Below, in pieces: positions 9,271-18,043 of a DNA stretch of 64,000 nucleotides (positions within the stretch are counted from its first letter, which is position 1; each line of letters starts with the position of its first letter). The notes below the pieces were generated by a model. The model made no database searches, was not told the origin of the DNA, and saw only the letters and a list, made by a program, of their open reading frames with translations. Both the position numbers and the translations under genes were made by a program. This stretch comes from Bacteroidota bacterium. GTDB lineage: Bacteria > Bacteroidota > Bacteroidia > Flavobacteriales > Flavobacteriaceae. Location of the stretch: positions 62,001-126,000 of the forward strand of contig JAIUNZ010000005.1 in the NCBI GenBank assembly GCA_020161455.1, written 5' to 3'.

Positions 9271-9301
9271 AAAAAAAGCTGACAAATCCCTTTGTCAGCT
9301 T
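9271..9301 (-). terminator. Terminator after the small secreted basic protein gene
   Basis: AAGCTGACAAA and TTTGTCAGCTT form an 11-bp stem (9276-9286 with 9291-9301). On the minus strand it is followed by seven T residues. Confidence 0.88.
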
Positions 9302-9334
9302 CACCAAAAATCAATGTAATCAAAAAATAATCGA

Positions 9335-9544
9335 TTATTTTTTTTCTTTAGCTTCCATTGTTGGCTTTGCCATTTCAGTTTTAGCTTCTGTTTTAACAGC
9401 TACTTTTTTGGCTTCAACTGCTTTTTTTGCATGTTTTACTTCTTTTTTGGCTTCTTGTTTTACTTCTTGTTTTTTTGGAGTAGTGGCATTTACCATTACT
9501 GATGTTCCAAAAAGAATTGCTACTAACATTACTACTTTTTTCAT
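9335..9544 (-). CDS. Small exported Lys/Ala/Glu-rich protein
   Basis: The 69-residue product starts with a clear signal peptide (MKKVVMLVAILFGTSVMVNA, cleavage likely after the final Ala). The mature ~49 residues are almost entirely Lys, Ala, Glu, Val and Thr in KKEVKHAKKAVEAKK-like runs, probably helical or disordered in the periplasm. No family is recognised. It has its own promoter with 11-bp-spaced direct repeats that may bind the response regulator encoded just upstream, and its own terminator. That context suggests a target of the neighbouring two-component system. Confidence 0.75.
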   Translation of the reverse strand: MKKVVMLVAILFGTSVMVNATTPKKQEVKQEAKKEVKHAKKAVEAKKVAVKTEAKTEMAKPTMEAKEKK

Positions 9545-9595
9545 GATTTCTAATTTTTAAAATTATTTGTTTTTGTTTTTGTATTATTTACAGGT

Positions 9596-9624
9596 CAAAG
9601 ATATGACGCTTAAATGAAGACAAA
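9596..9624 (-). promoter_or_regulatory. Promoter of the small exported protein gene
   Basis: On the minus strand TTTG (9624-9621) is 17 bases from TATCTTTG (9603-9596), close to the Bacteroidota consensus. The -33 element overlaps a direct repeat of AAATGAAG. Confidence 0.65.
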
Positions 9625-9630
9625 ATGAAG
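9612..9630. promoter_or_regulatory. Direct repeat, candidate response-regulator site 1
   Basis: AAATGAAG occurs at 9612-9619 and again at 9623-9630, an 11-base step, which is the phasing used by OmpR/PhoB-type dimers. It overlaps the -33 region of the promoter of the gene at 9335-9544. Confidence 0.5.
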
Positions 9631-9661
9631 ATTTATTTTTTTAGATAAAAAAAGTAGAAAT

Positions 9662-9691
9662 AAAAAACTGATGCGTTTACACCAGTTTTTC
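9662..9691. terminator. Probable terminator of the two-component operon
   Basis: AAAAAACTG and CAGTTTTT pair around an imperfect inner stem (TG with CA). T runs flank both sides. It lies about 110 bases beyond the histidine kinase stop. Confidence 0.6.
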
Positions 9692-9761
9692 TTGATTTTC
9701 CCAAATCTAACAAAACCATTATACTATTTATCACGGAATTATATCCAAAAGTAAATTGTTC

Positions 9762-9780
9762 AAATGATGATTAAATGAAG
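9762..9780. promoter_or_regulatory. Direct repeat, candidate response-regulator site 2
   Basis: AAATGATG (9762-9769) and AAATGAAG (9773-9780) are again 11 bases apart, and both this site and site 1 continue as ATTT. It lies just after the kinase gene, where I see no clear promoter. Confidence 0.4.
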
Positions 9781-9799
9781 ATTTGTAAATTACTATTTT

Positions 9800-11122
9800 T
9801 TATTGCTTTGGGAAAAGTAGCGTAAATGTAGTTTTATCATCAATTGACGAAGCTACTTGTATTTCAATAGCATGAAGTTTAGCAATGCTTTTAGCCATTG
9901 CTAAACCAATACCCTGACCTTCTTGGTCGTTTGAGTTTCTAGAAAAACGATTAAAAATGGTATCCAACTGATCTTTCGCAATACCAAGTCCAGTATTTGA
10001 AATAGAAAGATAAAATTGATTGTTTTCTTCATAGGATACAATTTCAATTTTACCATTTACAAAATTGTATTTTAGTGCATTTAAAATCAAATTAAATAAT
10101 AAAATATGTAATAGTATTTTATTTCCTTTAATTACAATGTCTTCATTATAATTGGTAAATATTTCAATATTTTTTTCTTCTATACGGTCTTCAAAGTCTT
10201 TGATGATTTCATTAATTAATTGTTTTATAGAAACATAATCTTCAAGTTGGTATTGATTATTTTCGATTCTTGAAATCAATAATAAGTTATGAATTATTTT
10301 TTTCATCATGTCTAAATTCCGCAATGAGCTGACAATTTTATCTTCAACTTCTTCATTTATTGTGTCGTTTTGAAGTAAGTTTTCAAATCTATTTTTTAAA
10401 ACTGAAATGGGTGTTAATAATTCATGGGAAACATTGCTAATAAATTGTCTTTCTTTTTGAAACAATTCGTTAATACGTATCATCATTTGGTTTAAACCCG
10501 TATCCAAAATATCAAAATCGGAAGAGTGAGATTTGATTTTTTCGAAATTGAAATTATCTGGTTCGTTGGCAAATTTTATTTTGGTTTGAATAATTTTATT
10601 AAAAGGCTTAAACAAGTATTCCACCAATAAAATATCGGCAAAAAAAGTAACGCTAACTACAATTAAAAGCAACATTAAAACCGAAAACCGAAGTGCTCTA
10701 ATGATGTCTTCTAATTCGCTTAAATTATTCCCAATTTCTAAAATATAATTGGCATTGGCATAATTGAAATGATAGTATAAAACCCGGTAATTACTTTCTT
10801 CGCTTTCTATTATTCTAGCCTCATTTATGATGTAATTTTGTTGATTATCTAATTTTTTATTCGATTGATAAAGCTGAATAAACTCACTATGCAAAGTCGA
10901 AAAGCTAGCGTAAGTTTCGGAAGCGTCATTTCGTCTAATAAAGTCATTTATCTCTTGTTTGTTTAGTCTATTTATAAATGTTTTTTCTTTTTCAAATAAA
11001 GATTTATCAATGTGATTATAGACTACTTTTTCGATTATTTTGGGCAAAAAAAACCACAAAACAAATATGAGAATTAATCGAATTAAAACATTGAAAACAG
11101 CTAATTGATGTTTTATTTTCAT
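9800..11122 (-). CDS. Sensor histidine kinase
   Basis: The 440-residue protein is a membrane sensor kinase. Two membrane segments (about residues 10-30 and 143-168) enclose a ~115-residue extracytoplasmic domain of no recognised type. The HisKA motif FISNVSHELLTPIS puts the phospho-acceptor at H233. The ATPase domain follows with an N box (ILFNLILNALKYN), a G1 box (ISNTGLGIA), an F-like stretch (IFNRFSRN) and a G2 box (GQGIGLAMAKSIAKLH). It directly follows the response regulator gene on the same strand, so the two form a cognate pair. The signal is unknown. Confidence 0.93.
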   Translation of the reverse strand: MKIKHQLAVFNVLIRLILIFVLWFFLPKIIEKVVYNHIDKSLFEKEKTFINRLNKQEINDFIRRNDASETYASFSTLHSEFIQLYQSNKKLDNQQNYIINEARIIESEESNYRVLYYHFNYANANYILEIGNNLSELEDIIRALRFSVLMLLLIVVSVTFFADILLVEYLFKPFNKIIQTKIKFANEPDNFNFEKIKSHSSDFDILDTGLNQMMIRINELFQKERQFISNVSHELLTPISVLKNRFENLLQNDTINEEVEDKIVSSLRNLDMMKKIIHNLLLISRIENNQYQLEDYVSIKQLINEIIKDFEDRIEEKNIEIFTNYNEDIVIKGNKILLHILLFNLILNALKYNFVNGKIEIVSYEENNQFYLSISNTGLGIAKDQLDTIFNRFSRNSNDQEGQGIGLAMAKSIAKLHAIEIQVASSIDDKTTFTLLFPKQ

Positions 11123-11797
11123 TTATTCGTTTATTCTATAACCTACGTTTCTAACAGTTTCAAACCAAGAAAGTGTTTTGTACTTTTCTAATTTTTTTCT
11201 AAGATTTCGAACATGAACATCAATAAAATTGGAGTCAGAATTAACTTCTAAAACATCGCCCCAAACATGTTCTGTTAGTTGTAAACGAGTGATGACTCTA
11301 TTTTTATTGAGCACCAAATATTGAAAGATATTGAACTCTTTTTTGGTTAAGGCGATTGTATTTTCATTAAACGAAACTTTATAATCGCTTAATGCTATTT
11401 TAAATCCATGAATTTCTAATTCATTTTTTGCAAAGCCATGAATTCTTCTAATTACCGCAAACAACCTTGCTCCGAGTTCGGTCAAAGCAAAAGGTTTTGT
11501 TAAATAATCATCGGCACCAAGATCTAATCCTTCAATTTTATCGTTTAGTTCACCACGTGCTGTGATGATAATTACTGCCATTTTTAATTTTAATATTCTA
11601 ACTGTTTTTAAAATCTCAAACCCTGTTCCATCTGGCAAACCCAAATCTAAAAGCATGGCATCGTATTCGTTAACCTCAACTTCTTCGGATGCAGCAGCGC
11701 AAGTAGAAACTATTTTACATAAATAACCATTTTTACATAAAAACTCCGCTAATTCGTCTGCCAGTTCCTTGAAATCTTCAACAATTAAAACATTCAT
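11123..11797 (-). CDS. OmpR-family response regulator
   Basis: The 224-residue protein has a receiver domain with the acidic pocket in MNVLIVEDFK, phospho-acceptor D51 (MLLDLGLPDGTG), the switch Thr in IIITARG and Lys in YLTKPF. A winged-helix DNA-binding domain of the OmpR/PhoB type follows (LTKKEFNIFQYLVLNKNRVITR, VHVRNLRKKLEKY, TVRNVGYRI). It lies between the DUF1003 and kinase genes, overlapping the former by 4 bases. The 11-bp-spaced AAATGAAG repeats at 9612-9630 and 9762-9780 are plausible binding sites, which is inference. Confidence 0.95.
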   Translation of the reverse strand: MNVLIVEDFKELADELAEFLCKNGYLCKIVSTCAAASEEVEVNEYDAMLLDLGLPDGTGFEILKTVRILKLKMAVIIITARGELNDKIEGLDLGADDYLTKPFALTELGARLFAVIRRIHGFAKNELEIHGFKIALSDYKVSFNENTIALTKKEFNIFQYLVLNKNRVITRLQLTEHVWGDVLEVNSDSNFIDVHVRNLRKKLEKYKTLSWFETVRNVGYRINE

Positions 11798-12330
11798 TTT
11801 TTATTTTCTTTTTGCAATGATTCTAAAATCTTTAATTGTTTGGCTTGTGTTTCAAACAATATTTTTATTTGTTCTTCGAGTAACAAATCCATTTTTTCGT
11901 GCAATGCTTTGATTTCTAATTCTGCTTTAAGATTGACCAAATAATCATTTTCATTTCTTTTTCTATCTTTTTCTTCTTGTCTGTTTTGACTCATCATGAT
12001 TATTGGAGCTTGTAATGCAGCAATACATGACAAAATCAAATTCATTAATATAAATGGATAAGGATCAAAATTTTCTTTCACAGGCATCATAGTATTGTAT
12101 AATATCCAAACTACTAAAATTATAAAAAAAGAAATAATAAATGCCCAGCTGCCTCCAAAACTGGCAACTTTATCAGATATTTTTTGTCCTTTAGTTAAAA
12201 TTTCCTCAGGTGGATGAAGTAAATTTTCAGTGATTAATTTTTCTTGTTCCACTGTTTTAGAAACAATTTCTCGGAGTTTTATTACTTTGCTTTTTTCTGA
12301 ATTTGCAATCTTTTTAGAATCATTATTCAT
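11794..12330 (-). CDS. DUF1003 membrane protein
   Basis: The 178-residue protein matches the DUF1003 family: a pre-membrane segment with KISDKVASFGGSWAFI, two hydrophobic helices (IISFFIILVVWILYNT and PFILMNLILSCIAALQAPII) with the signature FDPYPFILMNL between, then MMSQNRQEEKDRKRNENDY and a long charged C-terminal coiled coil. The function of this family is not established. It is the first gene of a three-gene unit with the response regulator (4-base overlap) and kinase, which suggests coexpression with the signalling pair. The operon diverges from polA. Confidence 0.88.
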   Translation of the reverse strand: MNNDSKKIANSEKSKVIKLREIVSKTVEQEKLITENLLHPPEEILTKGQKISDKVASFGGSWAFIISFFIILVVWILYNTMMPVKENFDPYPFILMNLILSCIAALQAPIIMMSQNRQEEKDRKRNENDYLVNLKAELEIKALHEKMDLLLEEQIKILFETQAKQLKILESLQKENKK

Positions 12331-12483
12331 ATTGAACGATATTAAATTTTGAATAAAATTAAGGAATTGTTTATTTGAATAAATTGTTTTTAATACTTAT
12401 TAATCGAATATTAATAGAAAAAACCAAATTATAATACTTCACATAAGTTTCTTATTTTTACAAAACTAAAATTTAAATTACTG

Positions 12484-15333
12484 ATGTCACAAAAACGCCT
12501 TTACCTTCTCGATGCTTATGCTTTAATTTTCCGTGGTTATTTTGCTTTTATAAAAAATCCTCGTATCAACTCAAAAGGAATGGATACTTCTGCCATTATG
12601 GGCTTTATGAACGCCTTAATGGATGTTATTAAACGTGAAAAACCTGATCATCTTGCTGTTGCTTTTGACAAAGGCGGAAGCGATATTAGAAATGAAATGT
12701 TTCCCGAATACAAAGCCAATCGTGATGCTACTCCTGAAGCAATAAAAATTGCTGTTCCTTATATACAGGCATTATTAAAAGCAATGCACATACCGATAGT
12801 TGAAGTAGCAGGTTTTGAAGCTGATGATTTAATAGGAACTTTAGCAAAACAAGCCGAAAAAGAAAATTTTAAAGTGTATATGGTTACGCCAGATAAAGAT
12901 TTTGCACAGTTAGTTTCTGAAAATATTTTTATGTACAAACCAGCACGAATGGGTAATGATATTGAAATTTGGGGAATTCCTGAAGTGTTAGAAAAATTTG
13001 AAATAACAAATCCATTACAAGTAATTGATTTTCTAGGAATGATGGGCGATGCTGCAGATAATATTCCTGGTTTACCTGGAGTTGGAGAAAAAACAGCAAA
13101 AAAATTCTTGGCAGAATATGGTTCTATGGAAAATCTTTTGGCAAATACACACCAACTTAAAGGTGCCATTAAAGAAAAAATTGAAGCCAATGCCGCAAAA
13201 GGAATTCTTTCAAAAAAACTGGCTACTATTCTACTTGATTGTCCTGTAGAATTTAATGCTGAAGACTTTGAACTTTCAAAACCAGATGTTGAAAAAACGG
13301 ATGAACTATTTCAAGAATTGGAATTCCGTCAAATGAAAGCGCAGTTTGATAAATACTTTGGGACTGGAAACGATTATGATGAAATTGACACCAATGGAAA
13401 TTCTAGTGAAACACAAGCTGTAAAAAAAGTTCTATCCAAAAAATCCAATGAAGATCAAATGGATTTGTTTGGGTTTTCTGATGAAGACAACAACGAAACT
13501 ACTTCTCATTCTGGTTATGCAGATTTATCAACTACGGAACATTTTTACCAAAGTATTCAAGGTGATTTGCCTGTGAAATTGCTGTTGCAAAATTTAATGA
13601 ATCAAAATTCAGTATGTTTTGATACCGAAACAACAGGCATTGATGCATTAAACGCAGAATTAGTTGGCATGTCATTTTCGTATGAAATTGGAAAAGCATT
13701 TTATGTTCCGTTTCCTGAAAATCGAGAAGATGCACAAGTTTTAATAGATAAATTTAAACCCTTTTTTGAAAATGAATCCATTGAAAAAATTGGTCAAAAT
13801 GTAAAATATGATTTAAAAATTCTATCGAATTATGGTATTCAAATCAAAGGAAACTTGTTTGACACCATGATTGCACATTATTTGATTAATCCGGACATGC
13901 GTCACAATATGGACGTTTTGAGTGAAACCTATTTAAAATATTCGCCAAAATCTATTGAAGATTTAATTGGAAAAAAAGGTAAAAACCAAAAATCGATGCG
14001 CGATGTTGCTTTAGAAGACATCAAAGAATATGCAGCTGAAGATGCTGATATTACGTTAAAATTGAAACAACATTTCCAACCTATTTTAGAAAAAGTAGGA
14101 ACAAAAAAATTATTTGATGATATTGAAATTCCGTTAATTCCAGTTTTAGCTGCTATGGAATTAGAAGGCATCAATCTTGATGTTCCATTTTTAAAAGAAA
14201 TGTCGGTTGAAATGGCAAAAGAAAGCAATGCATTGGAACAAAAAATATATAAAACCGCTGGTGAAAAATTCAATTTGGCTTCTCCAAAACAATTGGGTGA
14301 TATTTTATTTGACAAGCTGAAAATTGGCGGAGCAAAACAAAAGAAAACCAAAACAGGTCAATATGCAACGGGCGAAGAAGTGTTGAGCTATCTAGCAAAA
14401 GACAACGAAATTGTTCGTGATATTCTCGAATGGCGACAAATGGTGAAATTGCAAAGTACATATATTGATGCTTTACCCAATCAAGTCGATACAAAAACAG
14501 GAAGAGTTCACACCGATTATATGCAAACGGTTGCCGCTACTGGTCGTTTGAGTTCAAATAATCCAAATTTACAAAATATACCAATTCGCACAGAACGAGG
14601 TCGATTGATTAGAAAAGCATTTGTTGCTCGTGATGAAAATTACACCTTACTTTCTGCCGATTATTCACAAATAGAATTACGCATTATTGCTGCGCTTTCG
14701 GGCGAAGAAAACATGATTGCTGCATTTAAAAACAACGAAGACATTCATAAATCTACCGCTGCAAAAGTATTCAATATTCCGTTGGAAGAAGTAACCAAAG
14801 AACAACGTAGCAATGCAAAAACTGTAAATTTCGGAATTATTTATGGTGTTTCCGCTTTTGGACTTTCAAACCAAACTGATTTGTCACGAAAAGAAGCAGC
14901 AGAATTGATTGAAGCATATTATCAAACCTATCCAAAACTGAAATCCTACATGAGCAATCAAGTTGATTTTGCTCGTGAAAACGGATTTGTAGAAACCATT
15001 TTAGGAAGACGACGTTATTTAAAAGACATCAATTCGGCAAATATGATGGTAAAAAGTGGTGCTGAACGAAATGCTGTAAATGCTCCAATTCAAGGTTCTG
15101 CAGCGGATATCATCAAGATTGCTATGATTAACATTCATAAAAAATTGGAAAAAGAAAACTGGAAATCAAAAATGCTTTTGCAAGTGCATGACGAGTTGGT
15201 TTTTGATGTTCACAATTCGGAATTAGAAAAAATAAAACCAATGATAAAACACGAAATGGAAAACGCAATTACACTTGATGTTCCGTTAGAAGTGGAAATG
15301 GGTAGCGGAAAAAACTGGTTGGAAGCGCATTAA
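12484..15333 (+). CDS. polA: DNA polymerase I
   Basis: This 949-residue enzyme performs repair synthesis and Okazaki-fragment processing. Three domains are present in order. The 5'-3' exonuclease (about 1-290) has LLDAYALIFRGYFAF, VDF-type acidic motifs and an HhH (IPGLPGVGEKTAKKFL). The 3'-5' proofreading domain (about 350-530) keeps its acidic pair in CFDTETTGID. The polymerase domain has motif A LLSADYSQIELRI, motif B RSNAKTVNFGIIYG and motif C LQVHDELVF. All catalytic acids are in place. It diverges from the DUF1003 gene and ends at a bidirectional terminator. Confidence 0.98.
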   Translation: MSQKRLYLLDAYALIFRGYFAFIKNPRINSKGMDTSAIMGFMNALMDVIKREKPDHLAVAFDKGGSDIRNEMFPEYKANRDATPEAIKIAVPYIQALLKAMHIPIVEVAGFEADDLIGTLAKQAEKENFKVYMVTPDKDFAQLVSENIFMYKPARMGNDIEIWGIPEVLEKFEITNPLQVIDFLGMMGDAADNIPGLPGVGEKTAKKFLAEYGSMENLLANTHQLKGAIKEKIEANAAKGILSKKLATILLDCPVEFNAEDFELSKPDVEKTDELFQELEFRQMKAQFDKYFGTGNDYDEIDTNGNSSETQAVKKVLSKKSNEDQMDLFGFSDEDNNETTSHSGYADLSTTEHFYQSIQGDLPVKLLLQNLMNQNSVCFDTETTGIDALNAELVGMSFSYEIGKAFYVPFPENREDAQVLIDKFKPFFENESIEKIGQNVKYDLKILSNYGIQIKGNLFDTMIAHYLINPDMRHNMDVLSETYLKYSPKSIEDLIGKKGKNQKSMRDVALEDIKEYAAEDADITLKLKQHFQPILEKVGTKKLFDDIEIPLIPVLAAMELEGINLDVPFLKEMSVEMAKESNALEQKIYKTAGEKFNLASPKQLGDILFDKLKIGGAKQKKTKTGQYATGEEVLSYLAKDNEIVRDILEWRQMVKLQSTYIDALPNQVDTKTGRVHTDYMQTVAATGRLSSNNPNLQNIPIRTERGRLIRKAFVARDENYTLLSADYSQIELRIIAALSGEENMIAAFKNNEDIHKSTAAKVFNIPLEEVTKEQRSNAKTVNFGIIYGVSAFGLSNQTDLSRKEAAELIEAYYQTYPKLKSYMSNQVDFARENGFVETILGRRRYLKDINSANMMVKSGAERNAVNAPIQGSAADIIKIAMINIHKKLEKENWKSKMLLQVHDELVFDVHNSELEKIKPMIKHEMENAITLDVPLEVEMGSGKNWLEAH

Positions 15334-15423
15334 GAAAATGAATTTTAGCTGTTAGAGTTCCGATATTAGTTTTTTAGACAATAATTTAAGACATTTTAAA
15401 TCCTTAATATCATTACAAATAAA

Positions 15424-15455
15424 AAAAGGATAGCTTATAAATAGCTATCCTTTTA
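15424..15455. terminator. Bidirectional terminator between polA and the DOMON gene
   Basis: GGATAGCT (15428-15435) pairs with AGCTATCC (15443-15450), flanked by A and T runs on the two sides. Confidence 0.88.
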
Positions 15456-15472
15456 TTTTAATTAGTACTGAA

Positions 15473-16246
15473 TTAATTGATAATCATATTTTTAGTAGCA
15501 TTACCATACTCTGTTCTTAATACAAACAAATAACTACCTGATTTTAAATTGGAAGTATTAATTAAACTGGCATCAGTACTAACTTCTTGTTTCATCACCA
15601 ATCTGCCTAATGTGTCATATATTTTAACTATTCCGTTGTTAATATTTTGAGGTAATTCAATTGAAGTGTAATTATTGGTTGCAGGATTCGGATAAAGTTT
15701 GAATGAATCTAGATCGAACTCCTTGCTACCTAATGTAAAAGAAGACATAACTGTCCCACAACTTCCACCACCATGATAACCTATTGAAAAATCCGAAATT
15801 TTTCTAGCATACACTAAGTTTAAAGACTGAGCGGTTGCACTAAAAACATAATCATCTGCATCGCCAGTATCTCTTACTCTTCTACCAACAACGGTTCTTA
15901 TTCCAGCATCTACTGTATTTGAAGTAACTGTCCAATCTTGTTGTCCATCCAAAAGAGGTTCGGTACCAAAACCTACAAAATTTCTATCAGTAAGATTAGT
16001 GCCGTCAAAAATAACTACATCGCCAGAGTCGGCCATTGAAGTATTATTAAAACCAATTCCAAGCCAACCTGTTGACGGTCCGATTAAAGTTAGAGTTACC
16101 ATATCTGAGGTCACGTCAATTTGAGCCGACATTCCTAAGTTGCCACCTCCAATTGCGTTTAATGTCACCATGCCTGTTGAATAAGTTTGAGCAAACAAAC
16201 CCATTGACAACATGTAAATAAAGAAAGTTAAAGTAATTTTTTTCAT
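15473..16246 (-). CDS. Secreted DOMON-domain protein with T9SS sorting tail
   Basis: The 257-residue protein has a signal peptide (MKKITLTFFIYMLSMGLFAQ), a DOMON domain (about 30-170; STGWLGIGFNNTSMADSGDV is the characteristic strand-loop) and a C-terminal T9SS type A sorting domain (FKLYPNPATNNYTSIELP, IYDTLGRLV, LKSGSYLFVLRT, ending KNMIIN). DOMON domains bind haem or sugars and often act in extracellular electron transfer. The tail means it is secreted across the outer membrane by the type IX system. The start codon is 2 bases after the stop of the ankyrin gene, so the two are translationally linked. Confidence 0.9.
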   Translation of the reverse strand: MKKITLTFFIYMLSMGLFAQTYSTGMVTLNAIGGGNLGMSAQIDVTSDMVTLTLIGPSTGWLGIGFNNTSMADSGDVVIFDGTNLTDRNFVGFGTEPLLDGQQDWTVTSNTVDAGIRTVVGRRVRDTGDADDYVFSATAQSLNLVYARKISDFSIGYHGGGSCGTVMSSFTLGSKEFDLDSFKLYPNPATNNYTSIELPQNINNGIVKIYDTLGRLVMKQEVSTDASLINTSNLKSGSYLFVLRTEYGNATKNMIIN

Positions 16247-16248
16247 AG

Positions 16249-16782
16249 TTATTTGGTTTTTAATATTTCGATTAATGTATCATCATCTGCTAAGATTGCA
16301 TAATCTAAAGCTGAGTTTCCTCTGTTGTCTTTTGCTTGAATATCTGCTTTATTTTTTACCAACAAACGGGTGATTTCATAATTTTTAAACATCGTAGCAT
16401 ATAATATGGCAGTCATTCCATTTGCATCTGTGATATTTACATTTGCGCCTTTACTAATTAAAATCTTAGCTATTTCATTATTGTTTTTTACAACACAAGC
16501 CATTAAAGGAGAACCCAATGCGCTTTTATAATTTATATCTGCGCCGTTTTCAATTAACATTTTTGCTACTTCATTATTTCCACGATAGCATGCTAAAATC
16601 AAAGGAGAATACCCATCACTATTGATGTTGTTTATTTCTTTTGGATTGCTCTTTACAATTGAAAGTAGCTGTTCTGTCGTTCCGTTCCGTGCTACATTAA
16701 AAACATCTAGTTTTTCTTGAGAAAAAACAGCACTTGAAATGACCCAAAGAAAAACAACAAACAATCTATTAGTAGAATTCAT
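16249..16782 (-). CDS. Exported ankyrin-repeat protein
   Basis: Starting at the ATG at 16782, the 177-residue product has a signal peptide (MNSTNRLFVVFLWVISSAVF, then SQ) and then four to five ankyrin repeats, with signatures DGYSPLILACYRGNNEVAKM, LGSPLMACVVKNNNEIAKIL, NGMTAILYATMFKNYEITRL and RGNSALDYAI. It is probably periplasmic and binds a protein partner. The next gene encodes a secreted DOMON protein only 2 bases downstream. Ankyrin genes paired with haem enzymes are known (for example ankB with catalase), so a haem-linked role is possible but is inference. Confidence 0.87.
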   Translation of the reverse strand: MNSTNRLFVVFLWVISSAVFSQEKLDVFNVARNGTTEQLLSIVKSNPKEINNINSDGYSPLILACYRGNNEVAKMLIENGADINYKSALGSPLMACVVKNNNEIAKILISKGANVNITDANGMTAILYATMFKNYEITRLLVKNKADIQAKDNRGNSALDYAILADDDTLIEILKTK

Positions 16783-16845
16783 GTTATATTTTTTTAAAAG
16801 ATACAAAAAAACAAAAACAGTTGCGTTACAATTTAATATAAATTT

Positions 16846-17868
16846 TTAAACTTTCTTAGTCGAATCTCTTTTTCGAAGCTCTGTTTTAATAACTCTTGTA
16901 ATTATTGGAGTTTTTTCTTCTTTATTTTCTAATCTATCAATAAGTAAACTTGCTGCAACTTCGCCTATCTCTGGTGCGTGCTGACTAACGGTTGACATAC
17001 TTGGAGTCATTCTTCGCGACCAAAGACCATCGGCAAAACCAATAATTTGCAAATCATTTGGGACTTTATATCCGTTTTGAATACCAAGTTTCATTGCGGT
17101 AACCGAAGCATGTTCATCTAACGCAAAGACTCCATCAGGTTTGTTTTTGATAAAAAACCCGCCAATTTTATCATTAAATTCTTCATTAGTATTGGTCAAA
17201 ATAACTAAATTTTCATCCACTTGATGACCATGATTTTTTATGGCTTTATAAAAACCTTCGGCTCTAAGTTTTCCAACACTCAAATTATCAATAGCCGATA
17301 GCAAAGCAATTTTTCTACAACCTCTTTCTATTAAATGATTCGTCGCATTAATGGCAGACTCAAAATCATCAACAATTACTTTATCACAATTTATTTCATC
17401 AGAAATTCTATCAAACATAACTATTGGAATACCTTCATTTAAAATTTCTTTAAAATGATTAAACTGGTGAAGCTTTTGTGTTTCGTCAGCAATGGCAAGA
17501 ATAAAACCATCAATAGTTCCATTACTTAACATTTCTAACGCATTAATTTCCTTTTGATAGGATTCATTAGAAATGCAAGTAATCAATTTGTATCCACGGT
17601 CATCAGCAACTTTTTCTATACCTGTAAATACTTTTGCAAAGAAAGAATTTAAAATATCAGGAATAATAACACCAATAGTTTTAGTACTTCTGTTTTTAAG
17701 GTTTAAACCAATAACATTCGGTTTATAATTCTTAAGTTTAGCATACTCTTGAACACGTTGTTTTGTAGGCTCACTGATTTCGAGACTGCCATTTAGTGCT
17801 TTAGACACAGTAGAAACGGAAACTCCTAGCTCTTTTGCAATTTGTTTTAACGTGGCTTTTGATTTCAT
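16846..17868 (-). CDS. LacI-family transcriptional regulator
   Basis: The 340-residue protein has an N-terminal helix-turn-helix (TLKQIAKELGVSVSTVSKAL), a hinge helix (NYKPNVIGLNLKN) and a periplasmic-binding-protein-like effector domain (TIGVIIPDILNSFFAKVFTG, VIVDDFESAINATNHLIERG, IIGFADGLWSRRMTPSMSTV). Members usually sense sugars and control carbohydrate genes. No sugar catabolic genes lie beside it in this window, so the regulon is elsewhere or the neighbouring ankyrin/DOMON pair is a target. It diverges from rplM. Confidence 0.92.
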   Translation of the reverse strand: MKSKATLKQIAKELGVSVSTVSKALNGSLEISEPTKQRVQEYAKLKNYKPNVIGLNLKNRSTKTIGVIIPDILNSFFAKVFTGIEKVADDRGYKLITCISNESYQKEINALEMLSNGTIDGFILAIADETQKLHQFNHFKEILNEGIPIVMFDRISDEINCDKVIVDDFESAINATNHLIERGCRKIALLSAIDNLSVGKLRAEGFYKAIKNHGHQVDENLVILTNTNEEFNDKIGGFFIKNKPDGVFALDEHASVTAMKLGIQNGYKVPNDLQIIGFADGLWSRRMTPSMSTVSQHAPEIGEVAASLLIDRLENKEEKTPIITRVIKTELRKRDSTKKV

Positions 17869-17967
17869 TATATATAGTTATTGTGTAAAAATAGGAAAAT
17901 ATTTTTTCACAAATTGTAATAATATATAAATAGCTGAAATGCAAACAAAAAAGATTTTTTAGGAGTG

Positions 17968-17998
17968 TTTGTATAATTAATAAATAATTGTACTTTTG
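17968..17998 (+). promoter_or_regulatory. Promoter of the rplM-rpsI operon
   Basis: TTTG (17968-17971), a 19-base spacer and TACTTTTG (17991-17998) match the Bacteroidota consensus TTTG-N19-TAnnTTTG exactly. Confidence 0.85.
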
Positions 17999-18043
17999 CA
18001 CTCCCGTAATTGGGAATGGAATGTTTAATTAAAATAAATTATT

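Noticed and set aside
12759-13190. Long minus-strand frame inside polA
   Set aside because: Fully antisense to a well-conserved coding region; its composition reflects the polA codons.
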